This document shows positions 35,235-43,204 of a stretch of DNA of 64,000 nucleotides, piece after piece. This DNA comes from Allobosea sp. TND4EK4 (GTDB taxonomy: Bacteria > Pseudomonadota > Alphaproteobacteria > Rhizobiales > Beijerinckiaceae): the NCBI RefSeq assembly GCF_900156025.1, contig NZ_FTMO01000003.1, positions 1 to 64,000 of the forward strand. Reading direction: 5' to 3'. Every line of letters starts with the position of its first letter. Position 1 is the stretch's first letter. Below the pieces are notes generated by a model. That model was not told where the DNA came from. It saw nothing but the letters and a program-made list of their open reading frames with translations, and did no database searches. The translations under genes and the position numbers were made by a program.

Positions 35235-35966
35235 ATGTGCAACCTCTACAGCCATACTCACAACGTCGAGGCGATGCGCAAGCTCTTCGCTGCCTTCGAC
35301 GTGATGGCGCAGGTTGTGCCGCAGCCAGGCATCTTTCCGGACTACGAGGCGCCGATCATCCGGAACGAGGGCGCCGGCCCCCCGCGGCTTGCGATGACCC
35401 GCTGGGGCATGCCGTCCTCGAAGCAGGCGCTGTTCCAGGCTGCGTCCAAGCGCGCCGATAAGCTCCGCGCCAAGGGCAAGGAGGTCGACTTCAACGAGCT
35501 GCTGAAGGCCGAGCCCGATGGCGGGACGACCAACGTCCGAAACACCACCAGCGCCCACTGGAAACCGTGGCTCGGCGTCGCGAACCGATGCCTCGTGCCC
35601 TTCACGTCATTCAGCGAATTCGACCACGGGTCCAAGCAGGATATCTGGTTCGCCTTCGGCGAGGAGCGGCCTACCGCCTTCTTCGCCGGCATCTGGACGG
35701 CGCAGTGGACCAGCGTCCGCAAGATCAAGACCGGTGTCGAGACCATCGACCTCTACGCCTTCCTGACGACCGAGCCGAACGCGGAAGTCGGCGCCGTCCA
35801 TCCGAAGGCGATGCCGGTGATCCTGACGACGCCGGAGGAATGCGAGACATGGATGGCGGCGCCTTGGGAGCAGGCGCAGGCGCTTCAGAGGCCGTTGCCG
35901 GATGGAGCGCTCCAGCTTGTCGCACGCGGTGTCAAGAAAGATGCCACAATAGAGTCGGTCGGCTAA
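35235..35966 (+). CDS. SOS response-associated peptidase (YedK/HMCES family)
   Basis: This 243-aa protein has the family's Met-Cys start (MCNLYS): after Met removal Cys2 forms a thiazolidine crosslink to abasic sites in single-stranded DNA. Other family positions are VPFTSFSEF with the active-site Glu and the C-terminal VHPKAMPVIL with the active-site His. Length is typical. It lies 110 bp after the SOS cassette on the same strand and fits a DNA-damage role, perhaps co-induced by LexA. It would shield abasic sites during replication. Confidence 0.9.
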   Translation: MCNLYSHTHNVEAMRKLFAAFDVMAQVVPQPGIFPDYEAPIIRNEGAGPPRLAMTRWGMPSSKQALFQAASKRADKLRAKGKEVDFNELLKAEPDGGTTNVRNTTSAHWKPWLGVANRCLVPFTSFSEFDHGSKQDIWFAFGEERPTAFFAGIWTAQWTSVRKIKTGVETIDLYAFLTTEPNAEVGAVHPKAMPVILTTPEECETWMAAPWEQAQALQRPLPDGALQLVARGVKKDATIESVG

Positions 35967-36438
35967 ACCGGACGAAGCGTCGCGCCCTTGGATTTGGTCG
36001 CTTGCGTGCGTAGCCATGGAAACCCCTGAGCGTTTCACTTTGTGCTCAAACCGCCCTGGAACCGGCTGTTAGCCATAAATGATTGGCACGGTTGCGTCTC
36101 TTTACGGGATCCGGCAGCGTGGCTTCGTCGGTCGCGCTCCTGCGGCCGTTTCATAGCGCCGCGTGATCGGGCGGCCACCACCTCCGCGCCAACGGAGATG
36201 GCGGCCTGACCACAAGGCGATCATCAGTGAGGATGATCACCCATGGCTAACAGCCATCATATCGACCCGTGCCGCTGCACGGAAGCCGTTGCGACCCGCA
36301 TGATCGGGTTTCCCTTCAACCGCAGCTCGGACTTCTGCCGCCTCGTCTGAGGCAGCCGAATCCTGCTGACGCCATCGTCGCGCAGCGCTGCGGGACACCG
36401 CCGGCGCGCGACGCGGCGCGGCTCGAAGGGAACTTCAC
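35967..36438 (+). other. Intergenic stretch with short inverted repeats and one possible small gene
   Basis: These 472 bp contain a 10-bp inverted pair CTGTTAGCCA (about 36067) and TGGCTAACAG (36244), GC-rich complementary patches and a 35-codon frame called separately. The length and structure would also suit a leader RNA for the GIY-YIG operon. No known riboswitch motif is recognised. Confidence 0.4.
36243..36350 (+). CDS. Possible 35-aa small protein
   Basis: ATG 36243 follows a GAGG motif by about 10 bp. The short peptide contains HHIDPCRC, a compact His/Cys cluster that could bind metal, and ends FNRSSDFCRLV. No homologue is known to me. It could equally be a leader peptide or chance. 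Confidence 0.3.
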   Translation: MANSHHIDPCRCTEAVATRMIGFPFNRSSDFCRLV

Positions 36439-37335
36439 ATGACCATCATCGACATGACGGCGCCCGCGGCGCCGATGACGCTGCACGTCCGCAGCGTGCC
36501 GGGTCTGCCGGCGTCCGTCCGCCTCGTCACCGCGCCGACCAGCACGCTGGTGATCGGCGCGGCTCCATGGCGCCATGCCCGGCGCCTGGCCAGCATGCCG
36601 ATCTTCGCCGGCCCCTGCGTCTATATCCTGACCGGGGAGGAGGCGCGCATCGGCAAGACCACTGGTCTCGATGCCCGCTTCAGGGATCACCGGCGCACGA
36701 TGCCGATGCTGCGGATCGACGAGGTTGTCGCGATCGCGTGCTCCTCCTTCACGTCGGACTCGATCACGACACTCGAGGCGAGCCTGACGACGACGGCGCG
36801 CAAGGCCGGGGTCTTGCCGGTGGTCGGCGTGCCCCTGAAGGCGCCTGTGCTCGATCCCATCCGTGATCGGGATGTAGCGCATTGGCTGCGCGAGATCCCC
36901 GGCTTGCTGCTCGGTGCCGGTTGCGCGCTGCTCGACGCCGAGTTCGCTCCCTCGACCGAACCGCGCAGGGATCGCGCTGCCGCGATCGGCAGTGGCGCCG
37001 TTCGGGAGGGCTGGCAGGAGGATTTCCCCGCCGGGCTCACGAGCCATCCCGCGACGGTGCATTTCGCGCTGGAGCGGGGCGGATTGCAGGCCAGGGCCGC
37101 CGTCAATGGTCCGTGGACGGTGCTGCGGGCAGGCTCGCTCCTGACCGCCGCTGCCGACACCTCGGACCAGCGCTGCATCGCGGCCAAGCGCGACCGCCTT
37201 CGCGAGGTTGGCCTGCTCAAACCCGCAGGCGCGTTTTACCGCCTCCAGCGTGACATCGCGGTGCCCTCGCTGACGAATGGCGTCCGCCTGGCGTGCGGCA
37301 CCAACGGCCCGGCCTCGCTCTGGCGCGCGCTCTGA
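36439..37335 (+). CDS. GIY-YIG nuclease-like protein with DUF4357-like C-terminus
   Basis: This 298-aa protein has a GIY-YIG-like core at residues 59-86 (PCVYILTGEEARIGKTTGL; ARFRDH), with Tyr62, Gly72 and Arg80 in expected positions. The C-terminal half (HPATVHFALERGGLQARAAV; RDRLREVGLLKPAGAFYRL) resembles the DUF4357 domain that often accompanies such nucleases. The first Tyr-rich motif is only partly kept, so activity is uncertain. It starts a three-gene operon with a 163-aa unknown and an FtsH-like AAA peptidase. Confidence 0.6.
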   Translation: MTIIDMTAPAAPMTLHVRSVPGLPASVRLVTAPTSTLVIGAAPWRHARRLASMPIFAGPCVYILTGEEARIGKTTGLDARFRDHRRTMPMLRIDEVVAIACSSFTSDSITTLEASLTTTARKAGVLPVVGVPLKAPVLDPIRDRDVAHWLREIPGLLLGAGCALLDAEFAPSTEPRRDRAAAIGSGAVREGWQEDFPAGLTSHPATVHFALERGGLQARAAVNGPWTVLRAGSLLTAAADTSDQRCIAAKRDRLREVGLLKPAGAFYRLQRDIAVPSLTNGVRLACGTNGPASLWRAL

Positions 37336-37441
37336 TCCGGCTGAGCGGCCGGCTGCTCTGACGCGCCGGCCGCATCCCATCCTTTTCTTCTTTTCGCGAC
37401 GCCGGCGCCTGCGAGCCCGGCGATCGCCGGAGTCTTGTCCT

Positions 37442-37933
37442 ATGGCCAACGCGATTCTCGCTTTCCCGCGTCAGACGACGCGTACCGACGACCCTGCCCA
37501 CGCGACCGAGGCCAACCTTGCCCTCCCCGAACCAGCTATCCCGACGCTCCAGCTCTGGCGCAGGCTGCCGGCGGATGCATTCGGCGCTGCCGAGCGGGTC
37601 GCGCTGCAGGCCTTGATCGGCTCCGCGCGACCCTTCGGCGTCGCGCACTGGCGGGAGGCGCTCGCCGGCGACGATGCCGCCGCCGTAGCGATGGCGCTCA
37701 GGCTTTGCGGTGTCGATGTCCTGGATACCCAGCGCCACGATCTCGTGCTCAGCATGCTGCTTTGGCACGCGCTGAACGGATCTGCAGCGGCCCGGACCAC
37801 CCTGGCTTTCACCCTGGATCGGCGCCGCTATCTGGGCGAGGACGTCGAGGCGCTGGCGCGCTCTTGGCGCGGTCCCTCGCGGACGGCCATCCATCGCGCT
37901 CAGCTCCGGGCGCTGGTGGAGGCGCTGTCATGA
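37442..37933 (+). CDS. Unknown protein between GIY-YIG and AAA-peptidase genes
   Basis: This 163-aa protein is predicted all-helical (LWRRLPADAFGAAERVALQAL; DLVLSMLLWHALNGSAAA). ATG 37442 is preferred over the upstream in-frame start at 37277, because that part overlaps the end of the GIY-YIG gene and is low in coding character. Its stop overlaps the AAA gene start (ATGA), so it is translationally coupled and may be an adaptor for that ATPase. No family is recognised. Confidence 0.65.
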   Translation: MANAILAFPRQTTRTDDPAHATEANLALPEPAIPTLQLWRRLPADAFGAAERVALQALIGSARPFGVAHWREALAGDDAAAVAMALRLCGVDVLDTQRHDLVLSMLLWHALNGSAAARTTLAFTLDRRRYLGEDVEALARSWRGPSRTAIHRAQLRALVEALS

Positions 37934-39879
37934 GTGCGACTGATCAAAACCAGGACGACGCCTTCGGCTTCCTGCAGGAGTTCGAGTCGGAGACGCCGAC
38001 GACCGCCGAGGAAAAGACCGAAGCGCAGCCGCTGTCGCCGGTCGATCTGCTGGTCGATCTGTCGTGGCAGGCGATCAGGAACTTCCCGAAGGAGCGCATC
38101 TTTTTGGCCGGTACGACGCTGGCCGCGATCATCCGGGTGCCCACCAACGCCTGGATCGACCCCATCCATCACTTCGTTCACGAGAACGACCACGCGGCTA
38201 TGATCGTCGATGGCAAAGCTAGCCGGCGGGATTGGTCGACGCAGGAAGCGCTCATCGTCGACGCGCTCGAACGCGGTCAGACCATTTTCGGCATCGCCGC
38301 CGATCCGGACAGCGAGCTGCCGTCGCTGCTGCGGACGGCCGCCGACATCGTGATCACGGTGCCGGCCCCGACGCCGGAGCTGGTGAGGCGCGCGATGCGG
38401 CTGCACACGGGGCGATCCCATGTCCCGGCTTTGACGGCGATCGACATCGGCGGCCTGGATCTGCTCGACCTCGCCGCGGCCCTTCGCCCCAACACTACAC
38501 CGAAGGCCTGCGTGAAGCGCCTGAAGGCAGCAAGCGCGCGCCGCAGTGTCGACACGAGGGACGACCGGACCCCACTTTTGCACGAGCTGACCGGCTACGG
38601 CGAAGCAATGGAGTGGTGTCTCGACATGGTCGAGGAGGTGAAGGCCTTCCGCGCTGGCCAGCCCGCCGAGTTCTCGTCGGCGATGCTGTTCAGCAAGCCG
38701 GGATTGGGCAAGACCCAGTTGGCCAAGAGTCTCTCCAAAACCGCGAAGTTGCCGCTGATCTCGACCTCTGTCGCCTCCTGGTTCCAGCATCGCGAGGGGC
38801 ATCTCGGCGACGTCCTCCAGCAGGTCAACGAAGTGTTCGCGCGGGCCAGGGCCGCCGCGCCCTGCGTCCTGTGGATCGACGAGTGCGATGCCCTCCCGGA
38901 TCGTCGCAAGCTCGAAGCTCGCGGCCGCGACTGGTGGACGAGCGTCATCACCAATGTCCTGATCCAGATCGATGCCTGCCGTGCCGATCCGCGTGGCATC
39001 ATCCTGCTCGGCGCCACGAATCATCTCGAAAACCTGGATGCCGCTCTCCTCCGGCCCGGACGCTTCGACCGAACGATCGAGATCCTGCCGCCCGACGCGG
39101 ACGGCATCGTCGGCATCCTGCGCACGCATCTCGGTCAGGACTGCCCGGACGCGGATCTGCCAGCGCTGGCTCGGCTGATGCCGGGCACGACCGGCGCCAG
39201 GATCGCGACGATCGTGCGTGACGCGCGGCGAAAGGCGAGGCGGGAGAACCGTCCGATGACCGAAGCGGGCCTGCGGGCCGAGATCATGCCGCCCGATCCA
39301 CGCTCGCCGGACGACCTGCGGCATGTCGCCGTGCATGAGGCCGGGCATGCCGTCGTCGCGCATCTGCTCGGCTACGGCGTCGAGTCGATCACGATCCGGG
39401 GCGAAGGCGATGCCGGTGGCTGGACGGATATCCGCATGCCCAGCGTCTCGCACCGGGCTGTGATCGAGGCCCGGGTGAAGATCCTGCTCGCCGGCCGGGC
39501 TGCAAATACGCTGTTCGGCGCACCTCCCGATACCGGCGCGACCTCCGACCTCGCCGAAGCGACGCGGCTCCTTGCCTCGGCAAGGTTGAGCTTCGGGCTG
39601 GCAGTTGATCTCGTCTATCGTGCCGCTCCAAGCCAGGCTCTCGACATGGTCGCACGCGACAGAAACCTCGCCGATGCGATCAGTCAGGAGTTGGCTCGGC
39701 TGATGGCTTCGACGGAGCGCCTCGTAGCGGAGCACAGCGCCATCGTCGAGCGCGTGGCGAATGCGCTTCTCGATCGGTCGGTGCTTGACGGGCGGGCGCT
39801 GGCGGAACTGATCGCCGCCAAGCCAGTGCCTCACCTGCGACGCGAGCCGAGGCTAGATCGCTCAGGGCCGCGTCTCTAG
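37930..39879 (+). CDS. Cytoplasmic AAA+ ATPase with M41 (FtsH-like) zinc peptidase domain
   Basis: This 649-aa protein lacks the membrane helices of FtsH. Residues 1-235 are an unknown domain. The AAA+ module has Walker A around 254-262 (SKPGLGKTQ), Walker B CVLWIDECD at 312-320 and the arginine-finger stretch LLRPGRFDR near 373-381. The peptidase part has HEAGH at 469-473 and a third metal ligand in GATSDLAEATRLL. It should unfold and degrade proteins in an ATP-dependent way. It is coupled to the 163-aa gene and lies downstream of the GIY-YIG gene. The role on this island is unknown; anti-restriction or defence are both possible. Confidence 0.85.
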   Translation: MSATDQNQDDAFGFLQEFESETPTTAEEKTEAQPLSPVDLLVDLSWQAIRNFPKERIFLAGTTLAAIIRVPTNAWIDPIHHFVHENDHAAMIVDGKASRRDWSTQEALIVDALERGQTIFGIAADPDSELPSLLRTAADIVITVPAPTPELVRRAMRLHTGRSHVPALTAIDIGGLDLLDLAAALRPNTTPKACVKRLKAASARRSVDTRDDRTPLLHELTGYGEAMEWCLDMVEEVKAFRAGQPAEFSSAMLFSKPGLGKTQLAKSLSKTAKLPLISTSVASWFQHREGHLGDVLQQVNEVFARARAAAPCVLWIDECDALPDRRKLEARGRDWWTSVITNVLIQIDACRADPRGIILLGATNHLENLDAALLRPGRFDRTIEILPPDADGIVGILRTHLGQDCPDADLPALARLMPGTTGARIATIVRDARRKARRENRPMTEAGLRAEIMPPDPRSPDDLRHVAVHEAGHAVVAHLLGYGVESITIRGEGDAGGWTDIRMPSVSHRAVIEARVKILLAGRAANTLFGAPPDTGATSDLAEATRLLASARLSFGLAVDLVYRAAPSQALDMVARDRNLADAISQELARLMASTERLVAEHSAIVERVANALLDRSVLDGRALAELIAAKPVPHLRREPRLDRSGPRL

Positions 39880-39889
39880 ACATGCCCTA

Positions 39890-39928
39890 GCCGTCACTAG
39901 TGACACCAAAAGCATCACTAGTGACGGC
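39890..39928. promoter_or_regulatory. Perfect inverted repeat upstream of the 40030 gene
   Basis: Arms GCCGTCACTAGTGA (39890-39903) and TCACTAGTGACGGC (39915-39928) are perfectly complementary around an 11-nt spacer. Each arm contains the self-palindrome TCACTAGTGA. No T tract follows. The centres of the two palindromes are 20 bp apart, about two helical turns, which fits cooperative binding of a dimeric DNA-binding protein. It lies 102 bp upstream of the 40030 start and 11 bp after the AAA-peptidase stop. Confidence 0.7.
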
Positions 39929-40029
39929 ACCTGCAATCGTGGAAATCGATAAAATAGCGCGCTTTATGAGCGCCTTGCGTCAAGCGTTTGGGTTTACTGC
40001 TCTAGCGACACCAGAATCCGCTAAGGCTC

Positions 40030-40752
40030 ATGGCAAGACCGAACACATCTTCTGAGGTCACCGTCGTAGTGTCTGTTGCGGTCGAACCGACTGAGCTCGG
40101 CTGCGATCCCGCTGCGCCGACAAAGCAAAAGCGGCAAGATCGTTATCGGTTGAGGAACACGATTGAGCGAGGGGTTGGGCAGGTCAATCTGATCGTGCCG
40201 ATCGATCTCCGAAGCGAGTTCCAAACGATCGCCAACCGGCTCAGAAGCGGCGAAGCCGCGATGGCGGAAGCAGTTCGAATGCTTGCGTCCGAGTTCAGTT
40301 CCGACACCAAATTACTCGCCATCCCGGCAGACAGGGTGCAGCTTGTCCAAAGGGTCCTAGCCGCCGGCAACACTGGCGAGCTGGCAACTGAGCTTGGTGA
40401 CGGCCAAGCAAAACTCATTGGGCAAACGGGAAAGACGTCGCTCGATACCTGGCAGCTGGGAGAGCTCGTCAAAACCATGGCCGTTCGCATGGGCTCGGAG
40501 ACCCTGGCCATGAAAGTCGACACTGACGAGGTCGAGGCGGCGACCCGTGAGATCGACGACCTCCTGGCGTCGCGTAGCCCTGGCGGTGAGAGCGCCTCAC
40601 GCAGCCAAAATCCGCTGCCTGCCCCCCGGGCCGAGGCCCCCGCTACGACAGGGCCGGCAACCTTGGATAAGAAGACGCGCCAGATGATGCGTGATGTCTC
40701 TGCGAATTTCGGCGCGCGGGCGGTCCGGAAGAGCTCTGATGTGAGTCGGTGA
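40030..40752 (+). CDS. Probable DNA-binding protein of unknown family
   Basis: This 240-aa protein has a compact N-terminal segment (VGQVNLIVPIDLRSEFQTIANRL; AMAEAVRMLASEF, residues about 55-95) that looks like a strand followed by two helices, as in ribbon-helix-helix proteins. The C-terminus is Ala/Pro-rich and ends in a basic helix (KKTRQMMRDVSANFGARAVRK). The perfect inverted repeat upstream is a natural candidate binding site. It is convergent with the integrase gene and may regulate excision or maintenance of the island. Confidence 0.55.
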   Translation: MARPNTSSEVTVVVSVAVEPTELGCDPAAPTKQKRQDRYRLRNTIERGVGQVNLIVPIDLRSEFQTIANRLRSGEAAMAEAVRMLASEFSSDTKLLAIPADRVQLVQRVLAAGNTGELATELGDGQAKLIGQTGKTSLDTWQLGELVKTMAVRMGSETLAMKVDTDEVEAATREIDDLLASRSPGGESASRSQNPLPAPRAEAPATTGPATLDKKTRQMMRDVSANFGARAVRKSSDVSR

Positions 40753-40774
40753 AGTCGGCGGTTCGCGTGCCGAT

Positions 40775-42880
40775 TCACTCCGGATGGCGGGAGCTGGGCC
40801 GCACCCGTTGGGGAGGCGGAACTGCCATCTTGATCTCATAGCGCGTCAGGGCATCCCTCATTGCTGTGATATCGATAGGCAACTGAAGCAGGTCGATCGT
40901 ACGCTTCAAATTCGGCAGATAGATTTCCTTGGTATAACGCGCCCGCTCGCTCTCTCGCTCTTTGCCGCTATGTCCCGTGATAGCGTCAATGAATGCGCTT
41001 TTGGCGTCCGTATTCTCAAGCTCGGTGATGAAGCGGTGGCGAAGTCTGTGCAGGCCGGTGCGCATGCCCTTGAGGCAGGTTTTTTGATAATAGAAAAACG
41101 CTTTCCCAACCGACTCACCGTAGGCACTGTGCGCGTTTTCGTCGGTCAGTTCGGGGAACAGGAGTTCGCCGGGTTGCCTGCCATCGACGAGCCGATAGAC
41201 GAATCCGAGTTCGAGCAGAGCGTCGTGCAAGGGAATGATACGCCGGCTCGCTTCGTCCTCGCTCCCGTCCTCCTTCTTGAGCGACAGGTCGGGGGCATTC
41301 AAGTCGATGGCCCAGATTCCGTCCTTTTCGATAATGTGCCGTACCCTGAGCTGGCTTGCTTCTTCGCGACGCATGCCGAGGAAGGCGCACATCAAAGGGA
41401 TCCAATAGAGCGCGTCTGCGACGATGACCTGCCCCGCCTGGTGCTTGGTGTGCAGGGATTTCCGGCCTGTCCAAACGGGACCTTCGAAGATGCGCTTCAC
41501 CTCGTCCATGGTGTAGGCCTCGCGCTCGCGATTTCCAGCCTTGCCCCTTTTGCGGATTCTCACGCCGAGATTATCGAGGATCGCGCCTGAGCCCCTTGGG
41601 ATTTTGCCCTTGCTTTCGGCCCATTGAAAAAAGGCCCGCCAATTCGCCAAATGCTTGTTGAAGGTTTTCGGGTTGACGCGGTCGTAAGCGGGCGTGGCGC
41701 GACTGTCAGGGTTGGCGCTCCGCCAAGCACTCTTGGCAGCTTCGACAATCTGCAAAGGCGAGCGATCGGCATAATTGCGGAAGCGATCATAGCCCTTTGG
41801 CAGCCACAGATAGGTATTGCGCGCGCCGTGGATATCCGCCGATGTCGCCTGCGCGGGCTCCTTGCCGATCAGCCATGTCCACAGGCGACGGCTGGCGAGC
41901 AGTTCAGGACGCCGCGACTTCTTCCATTCTTTCAGCGTGTCGATTTTCTCGAAAACCAGCTCTGCCCAGAGTTCATCAAACCCTGGCCGGGAACTCGCTT
42001 TCGCGACAGCAACCGGTGAAGTGTCCGGTGCCCGTTCAACTGTGAACCGCTCGACGAGTGTCGCGGCGTCAGGCGCCGACTGCGGCGCGGTCTCGGCCTC
42101 GCTGGCACCGTTTCGAGGCTTTGAGGTTGTGGCGACCGGCTCCGAACGGGTGGCGTCCGTCTCGAAATTCGCCGGCCGCAGAGCCGTCATCAAAGCGTCG
42201 GGCTCGCCATCGCCAATGGCCACGAGTTCTTGCACCAGCTTGGCGTAAGCCTGCAGGGCCTTGATCGTCAGGATGCCGGCGGTCCGGCGTGGCGCATCTG
42301 CGTCGATTCCGGCGGCTCGCAACGCCGCGGCGATGATGGGGGCCAGGTGTTCTCTTGCGCTCGGGTCGCCGGCGAGTGCCCTGCGAGCGAGAGCGAGTTG
42401 ATCGCCCAATGTTTCGCGATGGGCGCTACGGAGCAAGAGATCGACTCCGAACCCCGGGTCGCCGGCGATGCCAGGAACCCGGCCGGTCATTTCATGGCGA
42501 TCGAGATAGAGCCGGCCGTGATCGAGGATGTTCGCGGCGAAGGCAGCGGCGTGGTCGGCGCGCCAGCGCTCGATCGCCGCCTCGGCCTCCTCGATCGTCG
42601 TCATGCTCGACACCTCCTCGAACAGTTGCTGCGCCCCGACCCGCAAGGCTCGCGCATGAGCGAGCGCGGCGGCATGCGGGATCGTGCCCAGTCTGACACG
42701 CAGCTCCTTGCGTGCGGTTAACCGGGTCAGCCGGCGCGGCATCCGGACACGGAATCGCCAGCCCTGGCCATGACGTTCGAGAAAGCTGTTGTGCCCCACG
42801 ATGTGCCCCAACGCTGTGGCATTTGAGGGCACGGATTCCAACCGATACGGCCAAGCCTTTGGCGGATTTGGGAAAACCAC
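40775..42880 (-). CDS. Tyrosine integrase of the genomic island
   Basis: This 701-aa recombinase inserts and excises the island at tRNA-Gln. The N-terminal part (NSFLERHGQGWRFRVRMPRRL) matches the DUF6538-type arm domain of large integrases. The catalytic residues are in CAFLGMRREEASQLR, GLHRLRHRFITELE, ITGHSGKERE and RYTKEIYLP (Tyr nucleophile). The longest frame starts at GTG 42880, only 5 nt from the tRNA 3' end; a second GTG at 42799 just before the arm domain is an alternative (674 aa). Because tRNA and integrase share the strand, transcription from the tRNA promoter could drive it while integrated. Confidence 0.9.
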   Translation of the reverse strand: MVFPNPPKAWPYRLESVPSNATALGHIVGHNSFLERHGQGWRFRVRMPRRLTRLTARKELRVRLGTIPHAAALAHARALRVGAQQLFEEVSSMTTIEEAEAAIERWRADHAAAFAANILDHGRLYLDRHEMTGRVPGIAGDPGFGVDLLLRSAHRETLGDQLALARRALAGDPSAREHLAPIIAAALRAAGIDADAPRRTAGILTIKALQAYAKLVQELVAIGDGEPDALMTALRPANFETDATRSEPVATTSKPRNGASEAETAPQSAPDAATLVERFTVERAPDTSPVAVAKASSRPGFDELWAELVFEKIDTLKEWKKSRRPELLASRRLWTWLIGKEPAQATSADIHGARNTYLWLPKGYDRFRNYADRSPLQIVEAAKSAWRSANPDSRATPAYDRVNPKTFNKHLANWRAFFQWAESKGKIPRGSGAILDNLGVRIRKRGKAGNREREAYTMDEVKRIFEGPVWTGRKSLHTKHQAGQVIVADALYWIPLMCAFLGMRREEASQLRVRHIIEKDGIWAIDLNAPDLSLKKEDGSEDEASRRIIPLHDALLELGFVYRLVDGRQPGELLFPELTDENAHSAYGESVGKAFFYYQKTCLKGMRTGLHRLRHRFITELENTDAKSAFIDAITGHSGKERESERARYTKEIYLPNLKRTIDLLQLPIDITAMRDALTRYEIKMAVPPPQRVRPSSRHPE

Positions 42881-42885
42881 GTGAG

Positions 42886-42959
42886 TGGCTGGGGGACTAG
42901 GATTCGAACCTAGACAACCAGAGTCAGAGTCTGGGGTCCTACCGTTAGACGATCCCCCA
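42886..42959 (-). tRNA. tRNA-Gln (anticodon CTG)
   Basis: The minus strand folds as a full tRNA: acceptor TGGGGGA pairs with TCCCCCA, and the T-arm contains GTTCGAATC. The anticodon stem CCAGA/TCTGG encloses the loop CTCTGAC with anticodon CTG (42925-42927), then discriminator G and an encoded CCA. It is intact although an integrase lies directly after its 3' end. This is usual when an island integrates and restores the tRNA end from its own attachment site. Confidence 0.95.
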
Positions 42960-43204
42960 ACGGTGCGGCGGTGCGCTCGCGTTGGTGAGCGGCGGTCTAA
43001 TCAATGTGGCTGGGCTTGGCAAGCCTGAAATGAGCCGGCGGCGGATGATTGTGCGGGACGCCCCGCTCGGGCCCGGGCGGAGAGCGCCGCCGTCGCGGCG
43101 GCCTGCCTCTTTCTCGTCCCACAGGCGCGGCATGCGCTCTTCGCCTGCTTGCCGCGCGCGCAGGCGGGCTTGCCCGGGGCGGCGCTGCGTCGGACAAAGC
43201 GGGC

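Noticed and set aside
39890-39928. Intrinsic terminator for the AAA-peptidase gene
   Set aside because: The stem is perfect but is followed by ACCTGCAATC on the plus strand, not a T tract; an operator is more likely.
1-42880. Second copy of the tRNA-Gln 3' end marking the other island boundary
   Set aside because: I looked for the string GGGGGACTAGGATTCGAACC and near matches and saw none; the boundary is probably left of the window, though an eye search can miss diverged copies.
43049-43204. N-terminal extension of the M20 peptidase
   Set aside because: Arg/Gly-rich sequence unlike the family; ATG 43205 starts the conserved part.
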